Shown here: piece after piece, positions 46,965 to 56,066 of the stretch
How positions within the stretch are numbered: position 1 is the stretch's first letter
Layout: the number at the start of each line of letters is the position of its first letter
DNA from: Thiobacillus sp.
GTDB lineage: Bacteria; Pseudomonadota; Gammaproteobacteria; Burkholderiales; Thiobacillaceae
Assembly: GCF_018780105.1 (NCBI RefSeq)
Contig: NZ_JADMKC010000002.1
Span: 124,001 to 188,000, forward strand
DNA length: 64,000 bases
Direction of reading: 5' to 3'
Notes under the pieces: generated by a model
The model's database searches: none
Told to the model about the DNA's origin: nothing
The model's input: the letters and a program-made list of their open reading frames with translations, nothing else
Position numbers and translations under genes: made by a program

Positions 46965-47293
46965 CAGTCTTGCGTACCTGCTTAAGTGCCTCAGTGCCTC
47001 TGCATTCGTATTCATTCATGAAACAGAAGGTCGAAGGCCAAGGTCAGATCATTCCTTTGAGAGCCGCGTTCTGAAACTGTCTTGCCTTTAACGGCATGAT
47101 CTCAACCAGACCGACACGCAACCCATGTCGCTGAAAGCAGACAAAAAAAGCCTTGTTAATACAATGGGCTTATATAAACCGCCCGAAATCTGTCTCCATC
47201 AGGCGACAAATTGGCCCACGCAAAGCAGCCCCCCACGGAATCCAATCCCATCTGAATCACTCATCTATATGATTTTTATGCTGAAAAATTCCC

Positions 47294-47309
47294 TGGCACG
47301 TTCTTCGCT
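47294..47309 (+). promoter_or_regulatory. Sigma-54-like -24/-12 site in repeat copy B
   Basis: TGGCACGTTCTTCGCT has a perfect TGGCACG and a GC 10 bp after GG (TCGC for TTGC). It lies about 130 bp upstream of the small reading frame at 47440. Confidence 0.5.
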
Positions 47310-47439
47310 CTCTGCAAGCGAGGCTGAACCGCGTCAAATCGATCGGCCGGGTAAATTCTGTCGTTCAAATCGATGTGGCATTCACCCACAGTGACATGTG
47401 GTTTGCAAAGTTGTGATGCAAGGATTTTTAGGAACAAAG

Positions 47440-47649
47440 ATGGGCAGGAAACGAATCACCCTATCACCGTATGGATGCGCATCGTGTGTTCAGGCCGTGG
47501 TGGATCGCTGCGGTCTGACGGGTTACAAAATGCGGTATGTCGTTAACGCACCGCACCATTGCCAGGATTTCAAGAGAAATGAAAGCAGGGTTGGTAGCGA
47601 TCCTGGTCATTTGGCAAGCCACGCCATTCGACCAGCCGTACGAACCTGA
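47440..47649 (+). CDS. Small Cys-containing hypothetical protein
   Basis: A possible 69-residue protein (MGRKRITLSPYGCASCVQAV at the N-terminus, later HHCQDFKRNE) with no recognised family. The ATG has AAGGA some distance upstream. Its only support is the sigma-54-like site before it and reasonable length in a gene-poor region, so it may be chance. From 47650 to 48039 I see no gene; that part should hold the fccAB promoter. Confidence 0.3.
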   Translation: MGRKRITLSPYGCASCVQAVVDRCGLTGYKMRYVVNAPHHCQDFKRNESRVGSDPGHLASHAIRPAVRT

Positions 47650-48039
47650 TAACGAAATTTGTTAAGCGTTGAACGGTGAGTCTAAAGACGGTTCAAGGTA
47701 AAAACGTCAGGACAAGGTTTGGCTTGAAGGTATCGGCTTCAGTTTACCGGCGGATAACCACTCAGTGGGGCCAAGGGGTGCGGAGTAGGATCGGCTCTGC
47801 CAAGTGAGGCGACATCCTTGTCCAACACATGCCAGCCCACCATTCGAGCCATACGAACTCGCAAGGCGATGAACCAGCAAATGAAGTCTCTTTACGTGCC
47901 GCCTTTGCAGCGCGATGAAGGTTGAAATAATTATCCACTATGTTGTAAAGGTTTTTACTCGCCTGCCGTTGAGAGCACTGCCTCAATGGCATGCATGGCA
48001 GGTTCCCTCAGTCGTCGTTAATTCTCAAGGAATAATCAC

Positions 48040-48345
48040 ATGGATATTTCCATTCTTACACGCGCCGTGCTGGCTGGCACCGCGCTTCTGGTTGCCGCTG
48101 TGCCGACCAGTGCCGCCGAGCCGGGCCGCCTGCTGGCATCCCAGTGCGCCCAGTGCCACGGCACCAACGGTGCCGGTCCAGGCTTCGAAGAAATCGCTGG
48201 CAAGGATCTCTTCAACGACCTGATCGACATGAAGTACCGACCCATCGAAGGCATCATGGACCGTCAGGCCCGCGGCTATACCGATGAACAATTGCGGCTG
48301 ATCGCCGATTACCTGTCCACCCTGCCCGGCAACGGCGACGATTAA
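48040..48345 (+). CDS. fccA: Flavocytochrome c sulfide dehydrogenase, cytochrome subunit
   Basis: A 101-residue exported monoheme cytochrome: signal peptide (LTRAVLAGTALLVAAVPTSA), heme motif CAQCH (36-40) and Met-containing C-terminal helix region (MDRQARGYTDEQLRLIADYL). It takes electrons from the FccB flavin and passes them to the respiratory chain. A 15-bp gap leads to fccB. Start ATG 48040 behind CAAGGAATAATCAC. Confidence 0.88.
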   Translation: MDISILTRAVLAGTALLVAAVPTSAAEPGRLLASQCAQCHGTNGAGPGFEEIAGKDLFNDLIDMKYRPIEGIMDRQARGYTDEQLRLIADYLSTLPGNGDD

Positions 48346-48360
48346 TTCCGGGAGGAAAAA

Positions 48361-49668
48361 ATGAAGAACACCCTGAACAGAAGACAGTTCCTCAAACTGG
48401 CCAGCGCGATGACAGCCCTGGCCGCAGTTCCCCGTGTAGTCGGCGCGGCAACAACAGCCCCCCGTGTGGTCGTGGTCGGCGGCGGCTTCGGCGGCGCCAC
48501 CCTGGCCAAGTATGTGCGCATGTGGGGTGGCAACGTGCAGGTCACCCTGGTCGACGCCAACCCCAACCACGTTTCCTGCATTCTCTCCAACCTGGTTGTC
48601 ACCGGCGCGCTGCCGATGAGCCGGATTACCCTGGCCTTCGATTCACTGAAGGCCAACCACGGCGTGACCGTGATGCAAGGCCGCGCGGTCGCCATCGATG
48701 CCGCGGGTAACACGCTGACGGTCAGCACCAGCAGTGGCAACAAGGTGCTGCCTTACGACCATCTGGTGCTATCGCCGGGTATTGATTTCGTGCCGGCGGC
48801 AGGCAACTGGAGCCCGAATCTGACTCCACATGCCTGGCAGGCCGGTCCCCAGACCACCCTGCTCAAGAACCAGCTGGCGGCGATGAGCAGCAACGATACC
48901 TTTGTCATGACGGTGCCGAAAGCGCCTTATCGCTGCCCGCCCGGACCCTACGAACGGGCCTGCGTGGTAGCCGATTACCTGAAGCGCAAGGGTCGCACCG
49001 GTGCCAAGGTCATCGTGCTGGACGCCAACGCCAGCATTACTGCCGAACCGGAAGCCTTCGGCCATGCTTTCAACGTGACGCATGCCGGGGTCATTCAGTA
49101 TGTTCCCAACGCGACGGTGCTATCGGTGGATTCCAGCACGCGTTCGATCGTGACCAGCGCCAAGACCGTCAACAATGCCAAGGTGTTGAACTACATTCCC
49201 AACCAGCGCGCTGGCGCGATCGCCGCGACCCTGCCGCTCAACAGCACGGGCTTCGTTGCGGTTGATCCACTGACCTATGGCATCGCCAGCTACCCCAACA
49301 TCCATGTCATCGGGGATTCATGCGCCGTTCCATCCTCCGACGGCAAGGCGGTGCCCAAGTCCGGTCACATGGCCAACTCGGAGGCCAAGATCTGTGCCGA
49401 TGCGATCATCCGCTCTTTCACCGGCGAGGCGCCGGATGAGGATATCGCGACCAGCTCCGCGTGCTTCAGCCCAATCACCAACAAAACGTCTTCCTGGCTG
49501 TCCACCAATTTCATCTACGGTGACATCTTCGATGCCAGTGGCAACGTCAAAGGCAAAGGCATGCACCGCGTAGATGTTGGCGAAGCGGCAGCAGACATGG
49601 TTGATGGCGACAGCTACCAGGACATGTTCATCTGGGCAGACAGCATGTTCGCCGACAGCTACATCTAA
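48361..49668 (+). CDS. fccB: Flavocytochrome c sulfide dehydrogenase, flavoprotein subunit
   Basis: A 435-residue periplasmic flavoprotein that oxidises sulfide. Tat signal (NRRQFLKLASAM), FAD-binding VVVVGGGFGGATLAKYV, redox-active Cys73 (NHVSCILSN) and Cys192 (YRCPPGPYERA), and the FCSD-type C-terminus (GKGMHRVDVGEAAADM...FADSYI). Ribosome site GGGAGGAAAA. Folded export by Tat fits FAD loading in the cytoplasm. Its partner fccA is directly upstream. Confidence 0.93.
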   Translation: MKNTLNRRQFLKLASAMTALAAVPRVVGAATTAPRVVVVGGGFGGATLAKYVRMWGGNVQVTLVDANPNHVSCILSNLVVTGALPMSRITLAFDSLKANHGVTVMQGRAVAIDAAGNTLTVSTSSGNKVLPYDHLVLSPGIDFVPAAGNWSPNLTPHAWQAGPQTTLLKNQLAAMSSNDTFVMTVPKAPYRCPPGPYERACVVADYLKRKGRTGAKVIVLDANASITAEPEAFGHAFNVTHAGVIQYVPNATVLSVDSSTRSIVTSAKTVNNAKVLNYIPNQRAGAIAATLPLNSTGFVAVDPLTYGIASYPNIHVIGDSCAVPSSDGKAVPKSGHMANSEAKICADAIIRSFTGEAPDEDIATSSACFSPITNKTSSWLSTNFIYGDIFDASGNVKGKGMHRVDVGEAAADMVDGDSYQDMFIWADSMFADSYI

Positions 49669-49752
49669 CTCCCGTGTTTCTGCCTAACTCAGGCAGACCA
49701 TGGGGCGGTGGCATGGGAGGTCACCCCTCCCATGGACAGCGACTCAACTGAT

Positions 49753-49787
49753 ACGGCCGACCGGGCACCCGGTTTGGCCGTTTTTTC
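49753..49787 (+). terminator. Terminator after fccAB
   Basis: ACGGCC-ACCGGG, loop, CCCGGT-GGCCGT followed by TTTTTT. It lies about 85 bp past fccB. From here to 49981 no gene is seen. Confidence 0.85.
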
Positions 49788-49981
49788 ATTACGGGAACAG
49801 CATCGAGCTGGTATCGACCCGCGGAACGCTGGGGACAGAGACAATAGGGAACAGACCACTGTTTCAAAGGATTTAAGGGATCGGCATCGCTTTCTGTTTT
49901 GCCGGCAGCCCATTCTCGTGTCCAGTCAGGTGGCTCGCGGGTGCAGCTTGATGCGCCGCAGGCCCGGGTCGCGGGAAGTGT

Positions 49982-51871
49982 TCAGCGGGGCTCCTGCATC
50001 CCGGCGCTACGGCGGATGAATTCCGCGCAGGCTTCGGCCGGCATGGGGTGGGCAAAGTGATAACCCTGGGCTTCGTCGCAGCCATACTCGCGCAATAACT
50101 TGATGACCGATGGGTCTTCGACGCCTTCAGCGATCGTGCGCAAGTGCAGGCTCCGGGCCATCTGGGCGACGGCACGCACGATGCTCGCACTGCCGGTGTT
50201 GCGCGCCATGTCGCGGATGAAGGACTGATCGATCTTCAGCTTGTCCACGGCCAGATCCCGCAGGTATGACAGACTGGAATAGCCGGTTCCGAAATCGTCG
50301 ATGGACAGCTTGACGCCGAGGACTTTGAGGCGCTGGAAGAGTTGCAGCATGTGCGCCGTGTCCTGCAGCAGGATGGATTCGGTCAGCTCGAGTTCCAGCC
50401 AGTGCGGCGCCAGTCCCGAGTCGTGCAACGAACGGCCGATGGTTTCTTCCAGATTGCCGCGGCGGAACTGGACGGCTGAAAGATTCACCGCAATGACCAT
50501 CGGCGGCAGCCCCTCAGCCTGCCAGGCGGCGGCCTGGCGGCAGGCTTCGCGCAATACCCACTCGCCGATCGGCACGATATTGCCGCATGCCTCGGCGATG
50601 GGAATGAAACGCCCGGGCGGTGTCATCCCGAGTTCAGGATGGTGCCAGCGAATCAAGGCCTCGACGCCGACGATGGCGCCGCTTGCGAGGTCGACCTGAG
50701 GCTGGTAGTGCAGCACGAATTCGTTCTGCTCGATAGCCCTGCGCATGTCGGTACGCAATTGCAGATGCTCGGCAGAATCGAGGTTCATGCGCTCGTTAAA
50801 GAAGCGATGGGTGTTCCGCCCTGCATCTTTGGCATGGTACATCGCGGCATCCGCCTTGCGGATGAGCTCATCCGGGTCGGTTCCGTCGGCTGGGAATGCG
50901 GCGATTCCCAGCGAAAGCGAGACTGACAGGGTATGGCCGTCTACCTCGAATGGCGCTTGCATGGCCTGCGTGATTTTATCGGCGACCGCGCCGATCGCAT
51001 CGGTACCTGCCGTCTCGCCCAGCACGACCAGAAATTCGTCGCCGCCCTGGCGCCCGATGCTATCGGTCTCGCGGAAGCATTGCGCCAGCCGGGCCGCGAC
51101 CATGCTGAGCAAGGCATCGCCGGTGGCGTGGCCGAGCGTGTCGTTGACCAGCTTGAAGTTGTCGATATCCAGGAACATCAACGCACCGCTGGCACTGTCG
51201 CGCTGCGCGCGGGCGATGGCCTGCTCGAGGCGGTCGCGCGTCAAGGCGCGGTTGGGAAGGTTCGTCAATGCATCGTGGCTTGCCAGAAAGGCAATGCGCG
51301 CCTCGGATTCCTGCCGGGCGAGGACGATGCCGATGAGATGCGAGCCGATCTCCAGCAGCTTGCGGTGAAACATGCCGGGATGTCGATGCTCGAAACTGGA
51401 CAGCGCGAACGAGCCGATGACCCGCCCCCCAGAGGTGCGGATGGGCATGGACCAGCAGGCGCAAATATTGAAATCCAGCGCGAGTTGCCGGAGATCACAC
51501 CAGCGCGCATCCGTCAGCGTATTTTCCACGAACATGGGTTCCTGGCGGTACACCGCGTTGCCACACGAGCCCGCGCCGGGGCCCGGCTTCATGCCGTTGA
51601 GCCGGGCAATCGCTTCGGGTGTCACACTCGGGGCCGCCATCACATACAGCAAGCCATCCTGTTCGTTCAGCAGCATGCAGGATGCGACCGAAGCAGGCAC
51701 CGCGCTTTCTGCCAGTTTGCAGATGTCTTCGATCACCTTGATCGGATTTTTTCCCAGCGCGACGTCTTCCAGCACCGATTGCTGGATATGAATGGTGCGT
51801 TCCTGCTCATGTGGGGATAGGGCCGTATATTCGACCGGGTCGACGGGGTTGTTGAAGGCGGGCCTGCTCAT
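49982..51871 (-). CDS. GAF-GGDEF-EAL c-di-GMP turnover protein
   Basis: A 629-residue soluble protein: GAF domain at about 30-190 (CGNAVYRQEPMFVENT is the typical core), GGDEF domain (HDALTNLPNRAL, RQGGDEFLVVLGE), then EAL domain (GVEALIRWHHPELG, NLSAVQFRRG, LELELTESILL, SIDDFGTGYSSLSYL, KIDQSFIRD, IAEGVED). Both catalytic signatures look intact, so it could make or break c-di-GMP; many such proteins act mainly as phosphodiesterases. No membrane segments. Single gene between fccAB and cbbR. Confidence 0.92.
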   Translation of the reverse strand: MSRPAFNNPVDPVEYTALSPHEQERTIHIQQSVLEDVALGKNPIKVIEDICKLAESAVPASVASCMLLNEQDGLLYVMAAPSVTPEAIARLNGMKPGPGAGSCGNAVYRQEPMFVENTLTDARWCDLRQLALDFNICACWSMPIRTSGGRVIGSFALSSFEHRHPGMFHRKLLEIGSHLIGIVLARQESEARIAFLASHDALTNLPNRALTRDRLEQAIARAQRDSASGALMFLDIDNFKLVNDTLGHATGDALLSMVAARLAQCFRETDSIGRQGGDEFLVVLGETAGTDAIGAVADKITQAMQAPFEVDGHTLSVSLSLGIAAFPADGTDPDELIRKADAAMYHAKDAGRNTHRFFNERMNLDSAEHLQLRTDMRRAIEQNEFVLHYQPQVDLASGAIVGVEALIRWHHPELGMTPPGRFIPIAEACGNIVPIGEWVLREACRQAAAWQAEGLPPMVIAVNLSAVQFRRGNLEETIGRSLHDSGLAPHWLELELTESILLQDTAHMLQLFQRLKVLGVKLSIDDFGTGYSSLSYLRDLAVDKLKIDQSFIRDMARNTGSASIVRAVAQMARSLHLRTIAEGVEDPSVIKLLREYGCDEAQGYHFAHPMPAEACAEFIRRSAGMQEPR

Positions 51872-51983
51872 GGTCCTGAACCAGTGCGTTGGATGATCGT
51901 CCGCGTGTTAACGGCTTTTGTCGCTTATTCCTGAGGGCGGATGCGCAGGTCCGCTGCGCGCATCGCTGCTTTTCGCCAATACG

Positions 51984-52913
51984 CTACTTCTTGTTGCCCG
52001 TCGTCGTCACTGCGGCCGGCGCAGCCTCCCCCCGCCCCAGCAAATAATCCAGAAACGCCCGCGCCACCACCGACAACTGCCGCCCGGCCGGATACACGGC
52101 ATACCAGTGGCGCAGGATGGGAAAGCCTTCGACGTCGAGCACGGCGAACTGGTCGGGCGCGTTGAGGGTGAGGGCGTGGCGCGAGAGGGCGGAGATGCCG
52201 AGGCCAGCGAGGATGGCCTGCTTGATCGCTTCGTTGCTGCCCAGCTCCAGGCGCGGATGGATGTTGAGGCCGTGGCCGCTGAAGATGCGCTCGATGGCGT
52301 TGCGGGTGCCGGAGCCTTTTTCGCGCATCAGCCAGGTTTCCCGCGCAATGCGTTCGAGCGGAATTCTCTTTTGGTTCGCCAGCGGGTGATCCGGCGCGGC
52401 CACGACGATGATAGGGTTGTCCATGATGGGGGTGGCGACGACGTCGATGTCTTCCGGCGGCTGGCCGAGAAAATACAGGTCGTCGAGGTTGTCGGCGATG
52501 CTGGCCAGTACCTGTTCCTTGTTGGTGACGCGCAGGCTGACGTCGATGCCGGGGTAGAGCTTGGAGAATTCGCCGAGCAGGCGCGGGGCGAAATACGAGG
52601 CGGTGGTGATCGCCATCAGGCTGAGTTTGCCTTGTTTCAATCCGCGCCGTTCGTCTACCGACATGGTGTAGCGGTCGAGGATGCCGAAGATTTCGCGGGT
52701 GGCGACCGCCAGATCCTGGCCGTCCGGGGTGAGATGGATTTTCTTGCCGACCTGTTCGATCAGCGGCGCGCCGACCGCTTCCGACAGTTTTTTCATCTGC
52801 ATCGAGACGGTGGGCTGGGTGAGATAGAGCTCTTCGGAGGCGCGCGTGAAGCTGCCCAGGCGGGCGATGGCGGCGAAGATTTCGAGCTGGCGGAAGGTGG
52901 TGTGGTGGCGCAT
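51984..52913 (-). CDS. cbbR: LysR-type regulator CbbR of the form I RuBisCO locus
   Basis: A 309-residue LysR activator: winged helix-turn-helix (TFRQLEIFAAIARLGSFTR, LTQPTVSMQMKKLSEAVG) and effector domain (LMREKGSGTRNAIERIF, ELGSNEAIKQAILAGLGISA). Divergent from cbbL with 156 bp between starts. Related to but clearly different from the CbbR beside cbbM, so the two RuBisCOs can be regulated separately. Confidence 0.93.
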   Translation of the reverse strand: MRHHTTFRQLEIFAAIARLGSFTRASEELYLTQPTVSMQMKKLSEAVGAPLIEQVGKKIHLTPDGQDLAVATREIFGILDRYTMSVDERRGLKQGKLSLMAITTASYFAPRLLGEFSKLYPGIDVSLRVTNKEQVLASIADNLDDLYFLGQPPEDIDVVATPIMDNPIIVVAAPDHPLANQKRIPLERIARETWLMREKGSGTRNAIERIFSGHGLNIHPRLELGSNEAIKQAILAGLGISALSRHALTLNAPDQFAVLDVEGFPILRHWYAVYPAGRQLSVVARAFLDYLLGRGEAAPAAVTTTGNKK

Positions 52914-53069
52914 GGCGGAGGGTCCGGCTTGATCAATTCATAGATAAAAGTCTATCTTAAAAATAGAAAATATCGACTGTTATTGATGATTCGTCTGCGG
53001 CAAGATGCGTCCCATCGTGTTGAGCCACTGGGGCATTACACGGAAACCCGACCTTTATCAGGAGGAATC
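52914..53069. promoter_or_regulatory. cbbR-cbbL divergent control region
   Basis: A+T-rich block with a dyad TAGATAAAAGTCTATCTTA (52941-52959), suitable for LysR-type binding. The strong ribosome site AGGAGG of cbbL lies at its right end. Operator assignment is inferred. Confidence 0.65.
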
Positions 53070-54491
53070 ATGGCTGTTAAAACCTATAACGCTGGCGTGA
53101 AAGAGTACCGTCAGACCTACTGGACCCCGGATTACACCCCGCTGGACACCGACATTCTCGCTTGCTTCAAGATTACCCCGCAAGCGGGTGTGGATCGTGA
53201 AGAAGTTGCTGCTGCCGTGGCCGCCGAGTCGTCGACCGGCACCTGGACCACGGTGTGGACCGACCTGCTGACCGACCTCGACTACTACAAAGGCCGCGCC
53301 TACCGTATCGAAGACGTGCCCGGCGACGACACCTGCTTCTATGCATTCGTGGCTTACCCGATCGACCTGTTCGAAGAAGGTTCCGTCGTTAACGTGCTGA
53401 CCTCGCTGGTCGGTAACGTGTTCGGCTTCAAGGCGCTGCGCGCCCTGCGTCTGGAAGACATCCGCTTCCCGATCGCTTACGTCAAAACCTGTGGCGGCCC
53501 GCCCGCTGGTATCCAGGTCGAGCGTGACCGCATGAACAAGTACGGCCGTCCGCTGCTGGGCTGCACGATCAAGCCGAAGCTGGGTCTGTCCGCCAAGAAC
53601 TACGGTCGCGCTGTGTACGAATGCCTGCGCGGCGGTCTGGACTTCACCAAGGACGACGAGAACGTTAACTCGCAGCCGTTCATGCGTTGGCGTGACCGTT
53701 TCGCCTTCGTTCACGAAGCGACCCTGAAAGCCGAACGCGAGACCGGCGAGCGCAAGGGCCACTACCTGAACGTGACCGCGCCGACCCCGGAAGAGATGTA
53801 CAAGCGTGCCGAGTTCGCCAAGGAAATCGGCGCACCGATCATCATGCACGACTACCTGACCGGCGGTCTGACTGCCAACACGGGTCTGGCCAACTGGTGT
53901 CGCGACAACGGCATGCTGCTGCACATCCACCGCGCCATGCACGCCGTGCTCGACCGTAACCCGCACCACGGTATCCACTTCCGCGTGCTGACCAAGGTGC
54001 TGCGTCTGTCGGGTGGTGACCACCTGCACTCCGGTACCGTCGTGGGCAAGCTGGAAGGCGACCGCGAAGCGACCCTGGGCTGGATCGACACCATGCGTGA
54101 CGAGTTCATCAAGGAAGACCGTAGCCGCGGCCTGTTCTTCGATCAGGACTGGGGTTCCATGCCCGGCGTGATCCCGGTTGCGTCCGGCGGCATCCACGTG
54201 TGGCACATGCCCGCACTGGTTGCCATCTTCGGCGACGACTCCGTGCTGCAGTTCGGTGGCGGTACGCTGGGCCACCCCTGGGGCAACGCCGCTGGCGCAG
54301 CCGCGAATCGGGTTGCTTTGGAAGCCTGTGTGGAAGCCCGCAACCAGGGCCGTGCCATCGAGAAGGAAGGCAAGGACATCCTGACCGCTGCTGCCGCGCA
54401 CAGCCCCGAACTGAAGATCGCCATGGAAACGTGGAAAGAGATCAAGTTCGAATTCGACACCGTCGACAAGCTGGACGTTGCTCACAAATAA
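53070..54491 (+). CDS. cbbL: Form IA ribulose-1,5-bisphosphate carboxylase, large subunit
   Basis: Catalytic subunit of hexadecameric RuBisCO. The 473 residues have Lys168 (TIKPKLGL), carbamylated Lys194 ([17 protein letters not shown]), His287 (HIHRAMHAV) and loop 6 Lys327 ([10 protein letters not shown]). Start ATG 53070 behind AGGAGGAATC; the frame is open upstream but the [13 protein letters not shown] start is the family norm. No carboxysome shell genes are nearby and cbbQ/cbbO follow, so this is the IAq, non-carboxysomal, arrangement. Confidence 0.98.
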   Translation: MAVKTYNAGVKEYRQTYWTPDYTPLDTDILACFKITPQAGVDREEVAAAVAAESSTGTWTTVWTDLLTDLDYYKGRAYRIEDVPGDDTCFYAFVAYPIDLFEEGSVVNVLTSLVGNVFGFKALRALRLEDIRFPIAYVKTCGGPPAGIQVERDRMNKYGRPLLGCTIKPKLGLSAKNYGRAVYECLRGGLDFTKDDENVNSQPFMRWRDRFAFVHEATLKAERETGERKGHYLNVTAPTPEEMYKRAEFAKEIGAPIIMHDYLTGGLTANTGLANWCRDNGMLLHIHRAMHAVLDRNPHHGIHFRVLTKVLRLSGGDHLHSGTVVGKLEGDREATLGWIDTMRDEFIKEDRSRGLFFDQDWGSMPGVIPVASGGIHVWHMPALVAIFGDDSVLQFGGGTLGHPWGNAAGAAANRVALEACVEARNQGRAIEKEGKDILTAAAAHSPELKIAMETWKEIKFEFDTVDKLDVAHK

Positions 54492-54585
54492 GCAGGATTC
54501 AGGATTCAGGGATCAGGATTCAGGGAAAAAGGCGCGGCATAGCTGCACCGCCCCTGAATCCTGAATCCCGACCCCTGACCCCTCA
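54492..54585. repeat. CAGGATTCAGG inverted repeat between cbbL and cbbS
   Basis: Three CAGGATTCAGG-type units face complementary CCTGAATCCTG units across about 40 bp and can fold into a hairpin between the large- and small-subunit genes. The same family lies between cbbQ and cbbO of this operon. Confidence 0.75.
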
Positions 54586-54605
54586 TCAATCTGAAAGGAA
54601 ATGAA

Positions 54606-54962
54606 ATGTCTGAAGTGATGGATTACAAAAGCCGCCTGAGCGATCCCGCCAGCCGCAAGTTCGAAACCTTCTCGTATCTGCCCGCCATGACCGCGGACAA
54701 CATCAAGAAGCAGGTCGAGTACCTGGTGAAAAAAGGCTGGAACCCGGCGATCGAGCACACCGAGCCCGAGCACCTGATGGATTCGTACTGGTACATGTGG
54801 AAGCTGCCGATGTTCGGCGAGACCGACGTCGACCGCATCCTGGGCGAGGCAGAAGCGTGCCACAAAGCCAACCCCAACAACCACGTCCGTCTGGTGGGGT
54901 ATAACAACTTCAACCAGTCGCAAGGCGCGGCGATGGTGATTTTCCGCGGCAAGACTGTTTAA
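54606..54962 (+). CDS. cbbS: Form IA RuBisCO small subunit
   Basis: A 118-residue small subunit: [20 protein letters not shown], then [20 protein letters not shown] and [19 protein letters not shown], typical of proteobacterial form IA small subunits. It pairs with CbbL to form L8S8. Ribosome site AAGGAAATGAA. A terminator follows 25 bp after. Confidence 0.97.
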   Translation: MSEVMDYKSRLSDPASRKFETFSYLPAMTADNIKKQVEYLVKKGWNPAIEHTEPEHLMDSYWYMWKLPMFGETDVDRILGEAEACHKANPNNHVRLVGYNNFNQSQGAAMVIFRGKTV

Positions 54963-54984
54963 GTCGCGACGGGTGACCGTATCA

Positions 54985-55019
54985 GCCCCCGTCGCCCGCT
55001 GGGCGCGGGGGCTTTTTTG
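54985..55019 (+). terminator. Terminator after cbbS
   Basis: GCCCCCG-TCGCCCGCTGGGC-GCGGGGGC with TTTTTTG behind it. Read-through would set a lower level for cbbQ and cbbO. Confidence 0.85.
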
Positions 55020-55129
55020 TTTGGTTTGTTTGTCCGCGAAGGCCGCGTAAGCGCGCGCAGTACACTGCAGTGTATGGTCTTCGTGTGACGTCGCGTTCTT
55101 CGCGGATGAATAAATAAAGGAATCCAGAT

Positions 55130-55933
55130 ATGAGCAACATCATCGATCAGTACCGCGTTACTCAAGCGCCCTATTACCGCCCCGTCGCAGACGAAGTCGA
55201 GTTGTTTGAAGCCGCCTATTCGGTACGGATGCCGATGATGCTGAAGGGCCCGACCGGCTGCGGCAAGACGCGCTTCGTCGAATACATGGCGCACAAGCTC
55301 AACAAGCCGCTGATCACCGTGGCGTGTAACGAGGACATGACCGCGTCCGACCTGGTCGGCCGTTTTCTGCTGTCGGCGCAGGGCACCGAATGGCAGGATG
55401 GCCCGCTGGCCATCGCCGCGCGCCACGGCGCCATCTGCTACCTCGACGAAATCGTCGAAGCGCGCCAGGACACCACTGTGGTGATCCACCCGCTGACCGA
55501 CAACCGGCGCGTGCTGCCACTGGAAAAGAAGGGCGAGCTGGTGCATGCCCACCCCGATTTCCAGATTGTGATTTCGTACAACCCCGGCTATCAGTCGCTG
55601 ATGAAGGATCTGAAGCAGTCGACCAAGCAGCGTTTCGGCGGGCTGGACTTCACTTATCCCGATCATGCTGTCGAAACCGAAATCGTTACCCACGAATCCG
55701 GCGTCACGGCCGAGGTCGCCGGCAAGCTGGTGTCGATCGCCGAGCGTTCGCGCAACCTCAAGGGCCACGGTCTTGACGAAGGTCTGTCGACGCGCATGCT
55801 GATCTACGCAGGCTCGCTGATCGCCAAGGGCGTGAATCCGCTGGCGGCGTGCCGCGTGGCGCTGGTGCGCCCGATCACCGACGATCCCGACATGCGTGAC
55901 GCGCTGGATGCGGCGGTGTCGACGTTCTTTTGA
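55130..55933 (+). CDS. cbbQ: CbbQ AAA+ RuBisCO activase subunit (form I locus)
   Basis: A 267-residue MoxR-type ATPase, paralogue of the CbbQ beside cbbM: Walker [26 protein letters not shown], Walker [11 protein letters not shown] and KQSTKQRF. With CbbO it remodels inhibited form I RuBisCO. Ribosome site AAAGGAATCC. Separated from cbbO by an inverted-repeat element. Confidence 0.94.
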   Translation: MSNIIDQYRVTQAPYYRPVADEVELFEAAYSVRMPMMLKGPTGCGKTRFVEYMAHKLNKPLITVACNEDMTASDLVGRFLLSAQGTEWQDGPLAIAARHGAICYLDEIVEARQDTTVVIHPLTDNRRVLPLEKKGELVHAHPDFQIVISYNPGYQSLMKDLKQSTKQRFGGLDFTYPDHAVETEIVTHESGVTAEVAGKLVSIAERSRNLKGHGLDEGLSTRMLIYAGSLIAKGVNPLAACRVALVRPITDDPDMRDALDAAVSTFF

Positions 55934-55940
55934 TGCGAGA

Positions 55941-56059
55941 GATCAGGGGTCAGGATTCAGGGGCCAGGGAATGTGCGGGCAAGGCCCGCGCCCTTGAATC
56001 AAGGCACGGCCGCAGGCCGTTCCTCCCCTGATCCCTGATCCCTGAATCCTGACCCCTGG
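55941..56059. repeat. CAGGATTCAGG-type inverted repeat between cbbQ and cbbO
   Basis: GATCAGGGGTCAGGATTCAG on the left and the complementary CTGAATCCTGACCCCTGG on the right flank a GC-rich centre (GCCCGCGCCC...GGCCGCAGGCC). The long dyad ends 8 bp before the cbbO start and could affect its translation. Confidence 0.8.
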
Positions 56060-56066
56060 AATTGCC

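Larger units (their letters stand above)
46787..47310. repeat. Imperfect direct repeat of about 180 bp (two copies)
   Basis: Copy A 46787-46965 and copy B 47127-47310 share blocks in the same order: GTCGCTG-AAGCAGAC, CTGTCTCC-TCA-GCGACAA, TCCAA-CCCA, ATCTATATGATT and a final GG-N10-GC site. Offsets between blocks are 340-345 bp. No protein is encoded in either copy. Confidence 0.7.

Noticed and set aside
52983-53069. N-terminal extension of cbbL
   Set aside because: The ATG at 53070 has a consensus AGGAGG and the family N-terminus; the upstream part overlaps the control region.
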